A stretch of 9,197 nucleotides of DNA from CAYOCE01 sp964402405 (GCA_964402405.1 CAYOCE010000048.1:1-9197); one strand, 5' to 3'; numbered from the stretch's first letter, positions 1 through 7,149 are shown. The notes: generated by a model not told the origin, from the sequence alone. Translations and numbers: made by a program.

Positions 1-101
1 CATAGACGCGCGCGCGAGAAAGTGCCCTTTTGGCCGCTCCGGCGAAAGTGGTCTATCAGCGTGAATGAATCTCTTTCCCTTGAGAGAGAGAAAGAATAAG
101 A

Positions 102-199
102 TGATTTTGATAAAGGGAGATGGGGTCTCAGGGAACGCTAACGCGGGCGAGGCTTTGAATATTACTGGCTCTCTTGGACCCCGGCTTCCGCCGGGGTGG
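102..199 (+). repeat. Palindromic element, copy A
   Basis: From 122 to 199 this aligns base for base, with few differences, to the element at 3748-3825. Shared blocks are the core CGCTAACGCGGGC, then AGGCnTTGAATAT, then CTCTCTTGGACC and the closing hairpin. The closing hairpin is ACCCCGGC / GCCGGGGT (178-185 and 190-197) around the loop TTCC. The left hairpin, expected at about 102-128, is badly decayed, so the left boundary is approximate. Taken as a small non-autonomous repeat: it has no coding capacity for a transposase. Confidence 0.75.
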
Positions 200-260
200 G
201 CCGAGAGGGGGAGAAAGTATAGTGCCACATGGATACGCAAGGCATTTTTCTCCTCTGTGA

Positions 261-355
261 ATCACCCCGTTGAAAAACGGGGTCCAGGCGCATTTAGACC
301 CTCAAAGCTTTTCCCGCGTTAGCGTTCCATGGACCTCCGCCTCAGTGGGGGTGAT
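261..355 (-). repeat. Palindromic element, copy C (inverted)
   Basis: Read on the minus strand, this has the same plan as the other two copies: a hairpin, GGTCCATG, the core CGCTAACGCGGG, a spacer, TGGACCCC and a closing hairpin. Its ends are a perfect 8-bp inverted pair, ATCACCCC at 261-268 and GGGGTGAT at 348-355. The closing hairpin is ACCCCGTT / AACGGGGT (264-271 and 276-283). It keeps the TTTC loop of copy B while both strands of the stem have changed. The 16-bp core arms of copies A and C (132-147 and 313-328) are perfect inverted repeats of each other, so the pair could fold into one large structure. Confidence 0.75.
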
Positions 356-390
356 CTAAAAAATAAATTTTAATTATCCAAATTTTTCTC

Positions 391-419
391 TTGACAAACT
401 ATAAAAATAATTATATTAA
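391..419 (+). promoter_or_regulatory. Sigma70-type promoter of the secretion/pilus operon
   Basis: A consensus -35 TTGACA (391-396) and a -10 TATTAA (414-419) are separated by exactly 17 bases in an AT-rich stretch. The -10 ends 32 bases before the ATG of the ATPase gene. It is the only strong promoter seen ahead of the four-gene operon. Confidence 0.75.
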
Positions 420-451
420 AAATAAAGTTTTTATATAATTATGGATATCCT

Positions 452-2047
452 ATGACAGAAACACCCTACATCTCTTTCAAAGAATATTTAATTAACGAAA
501 GGTATATAACTTCCCAAAGCATTGTATTATCAATGGAAATGGGGAGTCATACCAACCTATCGTTTCTACAATCTTTGGTTGATTTGGGCGGAATCCCCGA
601 GGAAACACTCTTAACAGCTATTCACCATTTTTCAGGAATTTCTTCTTATGATCCAAAATCTCTTCCCTCTTCTGAAATCATTAAGCAGTTTCCCAAAATT
701 CTTGCGTATCAAGGCCCAGGATTTCCCATCAGCATCACCGAAACCCATGTTCATTTTGTTTTAGCAGATCCCTTTGATGAAGATTTCCAAACTATTATTC
801 GCCGTTTTTTCAAAGATAAATCCATTCAGTTTTATTGTGCATCCGCCGTTACAATTTTTGAAATCCTGGATAAAATCTATGGAAACACCCAAGATTTTGA
901 AGCGATTTTATCCCAGTTTGATGATTTCTTTTTACGCAGTCAAAAGATCAACCTTCAGGAATCTCCCCCTACTCAGTTTGTAGAGGCCCTTTTGAAACAG
1001 GCAATTCTATCCAATGCCTCCGACATTCATCTGGAACCTGAGGAGCATACGTTGCGAATACGCTTGCGCATTGACGGGGAACTTCATCCCCTGATCACCA
1101 CCCAGAAAAAATACTACGCGCCTATTTTGATTCGACTAAAGGTCATTGGTCGCATGAACATTGCCGAAGGTCGATTGCCCCAAAGCAGTCATCTACGTCA
1201 ATCTATTTTGGGAAAGCAGGTGGACTTTAGACTATCAACCCACCCTACCCTCCATGGGGAAAACATGGTGATTCGCGTGTTGGATTCCAAAGGATCTGCC
1301 CTTACATTGGATCACCTAGGGTTTGAAGAATCTTCCTTACGACAGTTAAAAAAACTGCTGAATCAGCAAGAGGGGTTGATTGTGGTCACGGGTCCTACAG
1401 GATCCGGGAAGACGACGACCCTCTACGCCATCCTCAGGTCCATGGCGCATCTGCAAAAAAACATCATGACCCTCGAGCAACCCATCGAATATCGCCTGCC
1501 TTTCATTCGCCAAACAGAAATCCCCGAAAATCATGAATTCCTGAATTTTGCGGCGGGCATCAGATCTATCCTCCGCCAAGACCCGGATATTATTTTGGTA
1601 GGGGAAATCCGGGATCCAGAAACGGCAGCTATGGCCATCCGAGCCTCCATGACAGGACATTTGGTACTAACAACACTTCACACTCATGATGCCCTAGGGG
1701 CTATCAATCGTCTGCAAGATTTGGGCGTTTCTGCCCATCACATCAGCGACCATCTAAAGGGGATTATTGCCCAGCGCCTGGTGCGGTTGATATGCCCGGA
1801 ATGCCAAGCTAAAGGATGCGAAATCTGCCAGGGGATCGGATTTAAAGGACGTCAGGCCATGGAAGAAATCATCACGATATCCCCTAATCTTCAAACGCAT
1901 ATTCGCGAAAATGTTTCTGCTGTAAAACTGAGAAAAACCATAGAAGAGGAAGGGTTTGAATCGATGAAAACCAAAGGCTTGCGTTTAGTAGATCAAGGCA
2001 AAACCACCCTCGAAGAATTGGAAAAGATTATCAGCCATGACCTATAA
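452..2047 (+). CDS. GspE/PilB-type secretion or pilus assembly ATPase
   Basis: This is a cytoplasmic hexameric ATPase that powers pseudopilus or pilus assembly from the inner face of the membrane. At 531 aa it is near the usual family length. Residues 1-140 resemble the T2SSE_N domain. The motor domain follows with Walker A GPTGSGKT (314-321), an Asp box reading LEQPIEY (341-347), Walker B ILVGEIRDPE (381-390) and a His box TGHLVLTTLHTHDA (401-414). Two CxxC pairs (448/451 and 456/459) form the metal-binding motif, with only four residues between them where characterised GspE proteins have a much longer loop. The Asp box has Gln where Asp is usual. The start at 452 follows a weak GGA, and an ATG at 441 runs into a stop within five codons. 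The gene overlaps the next by 11 bases. Family assignment is firm. Type II secretion versus type IV pilus cannot be decided here. Confidence 0.95.
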   Translation: MTETPYISFKEYLINERYITSQSIVLSMEMGSHTNLSFLQSLVDLGGIPEETLLTAIHHFSGISSYDPKSLPSSEIIKQFPKILAYQGPGFPISITETHVHFVLADPFDEDFQTIIRRFFKDKSIQFYCASAVTIFEILDKIYGNTQDFEAILSQFDDFFLRSQKINLQESPPTQFVEALLKQAILSNASDIHLEPEEHTLRIRLRIDGELHPLITTQKKYYAPILIRLKVIGRMNIAEGRLPQSSHLRQSILGKQVDFRLSTHPTLHGENMVIRVLDSKGSALTLDHLGFEESSLRQLKKLLNQQEGLIVVTGPTGSGKTTTLYAILRSMAHLQKNIMTLEQPIEYRLPFIRQTEIPENHEFLNFAAGIRSILRQDPDIILVGEIRDPETAAMAIRASMTGHLVLTTLHTHDALGAINRLQDLGVSAHHISDHLKGIIAQRLVRLICPECQAKGCEICQGIGFKGRQAMEEIITISPNLQTHIRENVSAVKLRKTIEEEGFESMKTKGLRLVDQGKTTLEELEKIISHDL

Positions 2048-3083
2048 GAAGAATGAGTTGATGATCGCTTTTATAACACACCTTCGGGCATTTGAAAGTG
2101 TGGGAACACCCCTATCCAATAGCATTCAGATATTTCTGGATCAAATTCCTACATCCCGTTTCAAGAAAACATTGACCTCTGTTTTAAGAAACATCCATGA
2201 GGGACGATTCTTTGCCACCAGCCTAAAGGCACATCCAAAAACCTTCACGCCCTTTATCATTAGCTTGATGGAAATGGCAGAGAATACAAATACACTGGGG
2301 AATGCCCTGGATCAAATCAAGGAGCACCTCCTGTGGACCTCGACACAGAAAAAACTGGGCATCAGTCGTCTTAGATACCCAGCGCTTTTAGGGTTACTGT
2401 TGATGGTTTTGATGGTTGTTTTAGCCATATACCTTGTCCCTCAAATCACGAAATTCACCAGCGAAATGGGGGGCGAAATTTCGCCTACTCTCCTATTTTT
2501 GATAAGGACTGGAGGATTTATGGAAAGGCATTGGATTTTCTTAGGCTCTAGCTTTTTACCAGTGTCTATTGGGATCAGTGCTGTATACAGGCTCAACCAA
2601 TCCTTTCAAAAAACAATTGCGAGGTATTTTTACCAGATTCCCTTTATGGGCAAGTTATTGCTGGAGATGGATCTTGCGATCTTAAGTCATATTTTGAAAA
2701 TCACTCTCTCGGCCCATTTGAATTTACTGGAGGCCCTGAAGATTGCCGAACATAACCTCAAAAATCCCGCCCTTAAAGACACGCTGCATCAAATTCAATT
2801 GAACATTATGCGGGGGTATCCCTTGGGGCAGGCCTTTTCAAATTGCACGATACTTCCCAAATACTTCCAGCATTTTTTGGAAATTGGATTTTCCAGCAAT
2901 CGACTGATTGAGGTGTTGGGCCATTTGAATACCCATTACACAGAGTCCTACAAAACCCGCATGGGGAAAATTTTAGAAACCCTTCCCATGGTGTTGTTAT
3001 TGATGATGGGGGGTATTTTGACGGGAGTCATTTTGGTTTTGTTTGCCCCTTTGTATGACACTTTTTCTAGATTGGATATTTGA
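2037..3083 (+). CDS. GspF/PilC-type inner-membrane platform protein
   Basis: This polytopic membrane protein is expected to couple the GspE/PilB ATPase to the growing pseudopilus. It has two T2SSF-type repeats, at about residues 8-135 and 210-335. Hydrophobic segments lie near 115-136, 164-184 and 313-338. The signature that usually reads GE-x-x-G-x-L appears as EMAENTNTLGNALDQI (79-94), altered but recognisable. At 348 aa it is about 50 residues shorter than typical family members, because the N-terminal lead-in domain before the first repeat is missing. The gene starts inside the end of the ATPase gene (11-base overlap), which points to translational coupling, and its own TGA overlaps the next ATG by one base. 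Confidence 0.92.
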   Translation: MTYKKNELMIAFITHLRAFESVGTPLSNSIQIFLDQIPTSRFKKTLTSVLRNIHEGRFFATSLKAHPKTFTPFIISLMEMAENTNTLGNALDQIKEHLLWTSTQKKLGISRLRYPALLGLLLMVLMVVLAIYLVPQITKFTSEMGGEISPTLLFLIRTGGFMERHWIFLGSSFLPVSIGISAVYRLNQSFQKTIARYFYQIPFMGKLLLEMDLAILSHILKITLSAHLNLLEALKIAEHNLKNPALKDTLHQIQLNIMRGYPLGQAFSNCTILPKYFQHFLEIGFSSNRLIEVLGHLNTHYTESYKTRMGKILETLPMVLLLMMGGILTGVILVLFAPLYDTFSRLDI

Positions 3084-3709
3084 TGATCTTGCTGCTGGTG
3101 ATTACAGATGGGGAGGCCTATGGAGTGCATGTGAGGAGGCATAAAATCGTGGATTCTTTTCCTGTGCAATCTATGGAGAACTTAAAGAACACAATTGGAA
3201 AAAGGAGTTATGTTCCTTTGGTGGTTTGCTGGGATTTGTCGGTGTTGTATTTGTTGAAAAAAAACTCAATCCCCATGGAACCGCAGCTATTAAAAGTAGG
3301 AAACGGGGGCGTGTTATATACAACTGATCAACAGCAGATAGAATTATGGATTAAGGTTTTACGTGATCTGAAAAATCCTATTAAAGCCATGGCGTTGGTC
3401 CAACGAACTTCTGAAGGCATCTCTCTGCAAACTTCCGTGTATACAAAGGCGTTACAGGTTAAGGCTGTATACTATTGGCTGCGACGGCTTGTGTACTATA
3501 GCAGCTGGATATTTTGTGTGATGGCTTTGGGGAGTTTAGGATTTAAAGAGATGCAGTACAATACCCTGCAGAAAGAGGTTGATCAAGGCACACAGCGCTT
3601 AGAACAGTTGGAAAAATCATATCTGAATCTTAATCAAGAAATCCATTGGACATCAGCGTTTTGTGAGGTAATTGAAGAATTGGAAAGGAAGATAAATGGG
3701 GATGTTTGA
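3083..3709 (+). CDS. Putative GspL/PilN-like bitopic assembly protein
   Basis: I do not recognise the sequence by family signature. The call rests on topology and position. The 208-aa product has a soluble N-terminal part of about 135 residues, one membrane segment near 138-154 (SSWIFCVMALGSLGF) and a polar heptad-like tail (160-205) suited to a coiled coil in the periplasm. This is the layout of GspL or of a PilM/PilN combination. The N-terminal part is much shorter than a normal GspL cytoplasmic domain and shows no ATPase motif. ATG at 3083 is chosen over TTG at 3080 because it overlaps the preceding TGA as TGATG, a coupling arrangement. No strong ribosome site is seen, consistent with coupling. 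The end overlaps the next gene by 14 bases. Confidence 0.6.
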   Translation: MILLLVITDGEAYGVHVRRHKIVDSFPVQSMENLKNTIGKRSYVPLVVCWDLSVLYLLKKNSIPMEPQLLKVGNGGVLYTTDQQQIELWIKVLRDLKNPIKAMALVQRTSEGISLQTSVYTKALQVKAVYYWLRRLVYYSSWIFCVMALGSLGFKEMQYNTLQKEVDQGTQRLEQLEKSYLNLNQEIHWTSAFCEVIEELERKINGDV

Positions 3710-4367
3710 CCACCTTCGTGCCCTTCTGAACCACCTCGGCGAAAGCCGGGGTCCATGCAGCGCTAACGCGGGCAAGGCCTTGAATATGATCCACTCTCTT
3801 GGACCCCGGCTTTCGCCGGGGTGGTTGGGAAAAGTGGTCAACTTTGTTCACCACACCCCCCTCATCCTAGGCTGCCTGTGCCTGTATCTTTCCCACATGA
3901 TGAATACCAAATCCCTTGGGGATCAACATCATCAGATTCAAGAACACATTACTGAAATCCAAAAGAAGATCACCACAACAAATCAGCACCTGCATCGAGA
4001 GAAAACCGTCGCCGCTATTTTGAAAAACTTAAGGGAACGCGGGGCTTTTCAGGTGTATTCCCATTTCGAAATGGCCACCGCCATTTATGAGGTAGCAACC
4101 AAGCATCATATAGAAATAGACTCAAATAACTTCAGGATCTACCCTGACCAAATTACTTTTTCTAATAAGGAAATCGAGATCAAAAAAACCCCCATGTGGA
4201 TTTTGATTAAGTCGACTAACCTAGAAAATATGAATGATTTTATAGCTGAATTAAAGAAAAAGTATCTAGTGGCTATAAGGCAAGATTTGGAAAGATCTTC
4301 TTTTAAGGTTATTTGGTACAGCGTTTTGTTACAAGATAAAATTAACACTTTTCAAACCACCCCTTGA
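3696..4367 (+). CDS. Putative GspM/PilO-like protein carrying an in-frame repeat
   Basis: This is a 223-aa bitopic protein with a short cytoplasmic tail, a membrane segment near residues 53-69 (HHTPLILGCLCLYLSHM), a coiled-coil stretch (about 72-110) and a mixed alpha/beta periplasmic domain (about 115-215). The plan and operon position fit GspM or PilO, the periplasmic partners of the platform; sequence similarity is too weak for me to name it. Residues 12-44 are encoded by a palindromic repeat element (3729-3826) that adds no stop and keeps the frame. Without it, the tail would read from MGMFDHLRALL straight to GKVVNF and the membrane segment, a normal size for such proteins. The start at 3696 is supported by AAGGAAG at 3685-3691; an ATG at 3702 is possible but poorly spaced. 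Confidence 0.65.
   Translation: MGMFDHLRALLNHLGESRGPCSANAGKALNMIHSLGPRLSPGWLGKVVNFVHHTPLILGCLCLYLSHMMNTKSLGDQHHQIQEHITEIQKKITTTNQHLHREKTVAAILKNLRERGAFQVYSHFEMATAIYEVATKHHIEIDSNNFRIYPDQITFSNKEIEIKKTPMWILIKSTNLENMNDFIAELKKKYLVAIRQDLERSSFKVIWYSVLLQDKINTFQTTP
3729..3826 (+). repeat. Palindromic element, copy B, inside a gene
   Basis: This is the best preserved copy. Two 27-base arms (3729-3755 and 3800-3826) are inverted repeats of each other with a single mismatch. Each arm is itself a hairpin built on CCGGC / GCCGG around GAAA or TTTC. Between the arms lies the core CGCTAACGCGGGC and a 3' spacer shared with copy A. An outer 8-bp inverted pair, TTGACCAC (3706-3713) and GTGGTCAA (3834-3841), frames it and may belong to the element or the target. 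It lies in frame in the GspM/PilO-like gene. The behaviour recalls Rickettsia palindromic elements, but I do not claim it belongs to that family. Confidence 0.85.
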
Positions 4368-4392
4368 AAAAAATAGAAATAAATCTTATATA
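4364..4392 (+). promoter_or_regulatory. Sigma70-type promoter for the secreted protein gene
   Basis: TTGAAA (4364-4369) and TATATA (4387-4392) are separated by 17 bases. The -35 overlaps the stop codon of the preceding gene, so the downstream gene probably has its own promoter rather than depending on the operon. No terminator hairpin is seen between the two genes, so read-through is also possible. Confidence 0.6.
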
Positions 4393-4429
4393 TGTATTAA
4401 ATTATATTTTTATTTAAAAGAGATTTGAA

Positions 4430-5218
4430 ATGAAAAAAGCATTATTAGCTATTACTTTAAGTGCCTTTGTTGGCAATGTTGGGGCGATGGAGGAACAAAA
4501 AGGCCCTCAGTTGTCCGTGCCAGTATATGCGTATATCATCGGAATTGATTACGGCGCATTACATGGGTTATCTACGGCATTGCCAAGTAGCCCCATAAAT
4601 ATCGAATTAAAAAATCAATGTTTGACGGCAACCTTCCAAAATTGTCTGTCAACCTCTAACGACTGCAACATAAAAAATTGTTCTGATTCTCCAAATGTTT
4701 ACGGAATTAGACGTGAAAATACCTCTGTAAAGGTCCCTATACAGCCCTCTCCTTCTAATCCTTTTTTGGTGCAGGTTTTTAGGGAAACTTATGATTTCAA
4801 CAGACCTTCCAGTCGTATATTAGAGGCCAGCGAAGAACTTGAAGAACCAAAATGGTCCTATAAGACTTCTGAAGGAGTGATAAGAGTACGATTTATAAGC
4901 ATATTACAGGGGTTAGCAAATGAAGACAAATTGCTCCTTCAAGCGAGAGAGTGGTTATTAGAAGAGCAGCCAGAAGACGACTGGGACAATCCTCGTTTAG
5001 GCCAAGATATGTTAAAATCAATACGAGTTACAAACATATTACGGGGGTTAGCAGATGAAGCAAGCAGTATCTTACAAGCAAAAGATGCTTTGATAGAGCA
5101 GTTGAGAAGGGATCAAATTTTTGAAGAACCTTTGCCTGTTCTCATGTTAAGAGCAGTTGTATACGAACACTGCTTATGGCTTTTTAGAAACCAGAGAGAT
5201 GGTCGAAAAATTAGATAA
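4430..5218 (+). CDS. Secreted protein of unknown function with internal duplication
   Basis: I do not recognise this 262-aa protein. It begins with a clear Sec signal peptide, MKKALLAITLSAFVGNVGA, with likely cleavage after residue 19, so the mature form should be periplasmic or exported. Four cysteines cluster at residues 64, 72, 79 and 84, and could form disulfides outside the cytoplasm; a fifth is at 248. The C-terminal half holds two related helical units, ILQGLANED (158-166) and ILRGLADEA (203-211), exactly 45 residues apart. Each continues with a LLQA/ILQA stretch and an acidic helix. The start is preceded by AAGAG at 4418-4422. It follows the secretion/pilus operon on the same strand with its own promoter, and faces the potI gene across 34 bases. 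A substrate of the upstream machine is conceivable but nothing shows it. Confidence 0.8.
   Translation: MKKALLAITLSAFVGNVGAMEEQKGPQLSVPVYAYIIGIDYGALHGLSTALPSSPINIELKNQCLTATFQNCLSTSNDCNIKNCSDSPNVYGIRRENTSVKVPIQPSPSNPFLVQVFRETYDFNRPSSRILEASEELEEPKWSYKTSEGVIRVRFISILQGLANEDKLLLQAREWLLEEQPEDDWDNPRLGQDMLKSIRVTNILRGLADEASSILQAKDALIEQLRRDQIFEEPLPVLMLRAVVYEHCLWLFRNQRDGRKIR
4901..5060 (+). repeat. Internal direct repeat, 135-base spacing
   Basis: The 25 bases at 4901-4925 and 5036-5060 differ at two positions, and the downstream sequence remains similar at the protein level. The spacing is 45 codons, so the repeat arose by duplication of a coding unit that kept the frame. Confidence 0.75.
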
Positions 5219-5252
5219 ACACCCTATAATCCAGCATGACGGTAAGCCTCCC

Positions 5253-6044
5253 TCACCGCCTCATCCGCCACCAGCCAGCAATACCCGCGCACAGAGCAAC
5301 CATAACGATTACTAACGTTGCGAGGGCATTGATCTCAGGGGTTAAGCCATATCGGATGCTCGAGAAAATCAGCATGGGAAGGGTTGTGGCCTCGGGCCCT
5401 GCCACAAAGCTAGCCACCACCACATCATCAAAGGACAGAATAAAAGCTAGCACCCATGCCGCCGCCAAAGATGGGAAAATAATCGGCAGTTTGATTTGAA
5501 AAAAAATCTTCAAGGGGTGCGCGCCTAAGTCTAAGGCCGCCTCAATCAATGATTTATCAAAGTTCACCAACTGGGTCCGAATAATGGCTGTCACATAGGC
5601 AATGGCGATGGTGGCATGGGCGAGCGTAATGGTAAACACCCCTCGCCCCTGGGAACCCCCTGTTAACTCCTCGAAGGAAACAAAGCAGAGCAGAAAGGCG
5701 AATCCCATAATAACCTCAGGCATAATCAGTGGGGCGAAGATCAGTCCTTGAAAAAGCGCCCGCCCCTTGAATTTCATAAACCGTGTTAGAACAATCGCCG
5801 CGAGGGTTCCAATAATAACGGCGCACGTGGCTGACATGACGGCTACCTTAAAACTGGTCCACGCCGCATGGAGCAGCGTTTGGTTGGAAAACAGGGACTG
5901 ATACCATTTAAGGGAAAACCCCTCCCAAATGGTCACATGCTTGGATTTATTGAAGGAGTACAAAACCAGGGACATCATGGGGATGTACAAAAACGCGTAC
6001 CCAAAACAAAGGGCGCTGATCAGGAATGTTTTTTTCTGCCTCAT
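5253..6044 (-). CDS. potI: Polyamine ABC transporter permease PotI
   Basis: This is one of two inner-membrane permease subunits of a putrescine/spermidine importer. The 263-aa sequence is close to what I recall of Escherichia coli PotI along its whole length. Shared stretches include FLYIPMMSLVLYSFN near residue 18, the EAA cytoplasmic loop EAALDLGAHPLKIFF (168-182) that contacts the ATPase, SFDDVVVASFVAGP (204-217) and TLPMLIFSS followed by PEINALATL (221-244). About six membrane segments are apparent. The C-terminal tail is shorter than in E. coli. Its ATG overlaps the potH stop by four bases (ATGA), so the two are co-translated. It converges on the secreted-protein gene with no visible terminator hairpin between them. 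Confidence 0.93.
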   Translation of the reverse strand: MRQKKTFLISALCFGYAFLYIPMMSLVLYSFNKSKHVTIWEGFSLKWYQSLFSNQTLLHAAWTSFKVAVMSATCAVIIGTLAAIVLTRFMKFKGRALFQGLIFAPLIMPEVIMGFAFLLCFVSFEELTGGSQGRGVFTITLAHATIAIAYVTAIIRTQLVNFDKSLIEAALDLGAHPLKIFFQIKLPIIFPSLAAAWVLAFILSFDDVVVASFVAGPEATTLPMLIFSSIRYGLTPEINALATLVIVMVALCAGIAGWWRMRR

Positions 6045-6991
6045 AATTCCAGAACCTTTCGCTCACGACGTTTCTGCAACAGAACAATGGGAACCACCAA
6101 TAGCAACAAGAGCATAATCGCAATGGCTGAGGAAATAGGCCAATCCAAATTATGGAAAAATTCAATCCACAAGAGTTTTCCAATCATCAACCGATCATCC
6201 GGGCCCAGCAATTCGGGAATCACAAACTCCCCAACACAGGGCACAAAAACCAATAAAGATCCCGCCAAAATGCCATGCATAGAAAGGGGCAACGTAATCT
6301 TCAGAAAGGCCTTGGTGGGGGGGCACCCCAGATCCGCTGCGGCCTCCAGTAACGAATGATCAAACTTTTGTAGGGAGGAATAGAGAGGCAAAATCATGAA
6401 GGGCAAATAGCAGTATACCATGCCAATCAACACCGCCACATTGGTATTGAGGATTTCGAGGGGGCGTTCAATCAATCCCAGATTCAGCAGAATGGCATTC
6501 ACCACGCCCGACTCCCCCAGAATCCCCATCCATGCATAAATCCGCAGTAAGAAAGATGTCCAAAAGGGAATGATAATCAACAATAAAAACAACGTTTGTT
6601 TTTTAGGGGGCATGAGGGATATGGCATAGGCCATGGGATACCCAATCAGCAAACAGAGACTCGTTGAAAGAAAAGCGAGTTTTATAGATTCAATAAACGC
6701 CAAGAAATAGAGGGGGTCATTCAACAGGGTCAGGTAGCTATTTAAATGGAATCGCAACTGGAGCACATTGCCATCCAGCCATCCCATGACAGGCCCATAG
6801 GGCGGCATGTCCAAAATGCTTTGGGAAAGACTGACCTTTAGAACGATCAAAAAAGGAATCAGAAAAAACACAATCGCCCAAAAATAGGGGATTAAGATCA
6901 ATACTCTTTCCCCAAAAGTCCGCAAATCCAAAGCCCATTCTTTCAGACTTGAGGTTGCCGTTTTTAAAAGGAGTGACAGTTTATCCAGCAT
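6041..6991 (-). CDS. potH: Polyamine ABC transporter permease PotH
   Basis: This is the partner permease of PotI, 316 aa with six predicted membrane segments. Recognisable stretches include LPFLIV-like IPFLIVLKVSLS (45-56), NDPLYF (91-96), LLIGYPMAYA (114-123), FWTSFLLRIYAWMGIL (143-158), the EAA loop EAAADLGCPPTKAFLKITLP (216-235) and VGEFVIPELLG (253-263), all matching the E. coli PotH pattern as I recall it. A good ribosome site, AGGAAAG, lies just upstream of the ATG at 6991. In E. coli the order is potF-potG-potH-potI. Here the binding protein and ATPase genes do not precede it; a short AT-rich spacer and an unrelated phospholipase gene do. It therefore needs its own promoter and partners encoded elsewhere. 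Confidence 0.93.
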   Translation of the reverse strand: MLDKLSLLLKTATSSLKEWALDLRTFGERVLILIPYFWAIVFFLIPFLIVLKVSLSQSILDMPPYGPVMGWLDGNVLQLRFHLNSYLTLLNDPLYFLAFIESIKLAFLSTSLCLLIGYPMAYAISLMPPKKQTLFLLLIIIPFWTSFLLRIYAWMGILGESGVVNAILLNLGLIERPLEILNTNVAVLIGMVYCYLPFMILPLYSSLQKFDHSLLEAAADLGCPPTKAFLKITLPLSMHGILAGSLLVFVPCVGEFVIPELLGPDDRLMIGKLLWIEFFHNLDWPISSAIAIMLLLLLVVPIVLLQKRRERKVLEL

Positions 6992-7149
6992 GCTTCTTTC
7001 CTAATAGTCATATCACTCACAATACTACTATCTTTTCTGGAAAAAATATACCCTCTCCCTATTGTTTACTAGCTGAGTTCTAAAAAGGTTTTAAAATATA
7101 AAAAATTTACATAAAAATATTTAAAAAATTCTGTCTACTGTAAAAAAAC
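6992..7149 (-). other. AT-rich spacer upstream of potH
   Basis: This separates the end of the phospholipase gene from potH on the same strand. It should hold the potH promoter. On the minus strand a TATATT-like -10 can be read at 7050-7045, but no good -35 sits at the right distance, so I do not call a promoter. No stem-loop terminator for the phospholipase gene is evident. Confidence 0.4.

Larger units (their letters stand above)
1..390. other. Gene-poor leader region with palindromic repeats
   Basis: I see no convincing gene here. A frame open from the window edge to a TAA at 97-99 could be the tail of an upstream gene, but its 32 residues match nothing I recognise. A frame from 65 to 322 is open only because it runs through GC-rich repeat sequence. 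A CG-alternating run lies at 5-14. Most of 102-355 is made of two copies of a short palindromic element, listed separately. The last 35 bases are AT-rich and lead into the promoter of the secretion/pilus operon. Confidence 0.6.

Noticed and set aside
65..322. An 85-codon open frame near the left end
   Set aside because: It is open because it crosses GC-rich repeat copies A and C; the peptide from copy A resembles the one from copy B inside the GspM/PilO-like gene. No ribosome site or protein character supports a gene.
3706..3841. Insertion sequence inside the GspM/PilO-like gene
   Set aside because: There is no transposase and too little sequence. The inverted arms are internal hairpins of a small non-autonomous repeat, and no clear target duplication is visible.
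3630..3854. Minus-strand open frames of 62-74 codons
   Set aside because: They are translations of the palindromic element on its other strand, antisense to two better-supported genes.
5236..6359. Plus-strand open frames opposite potI and potH
   Set aside because: These are shadows of the permease genes, which match PotI and PotH along their length.
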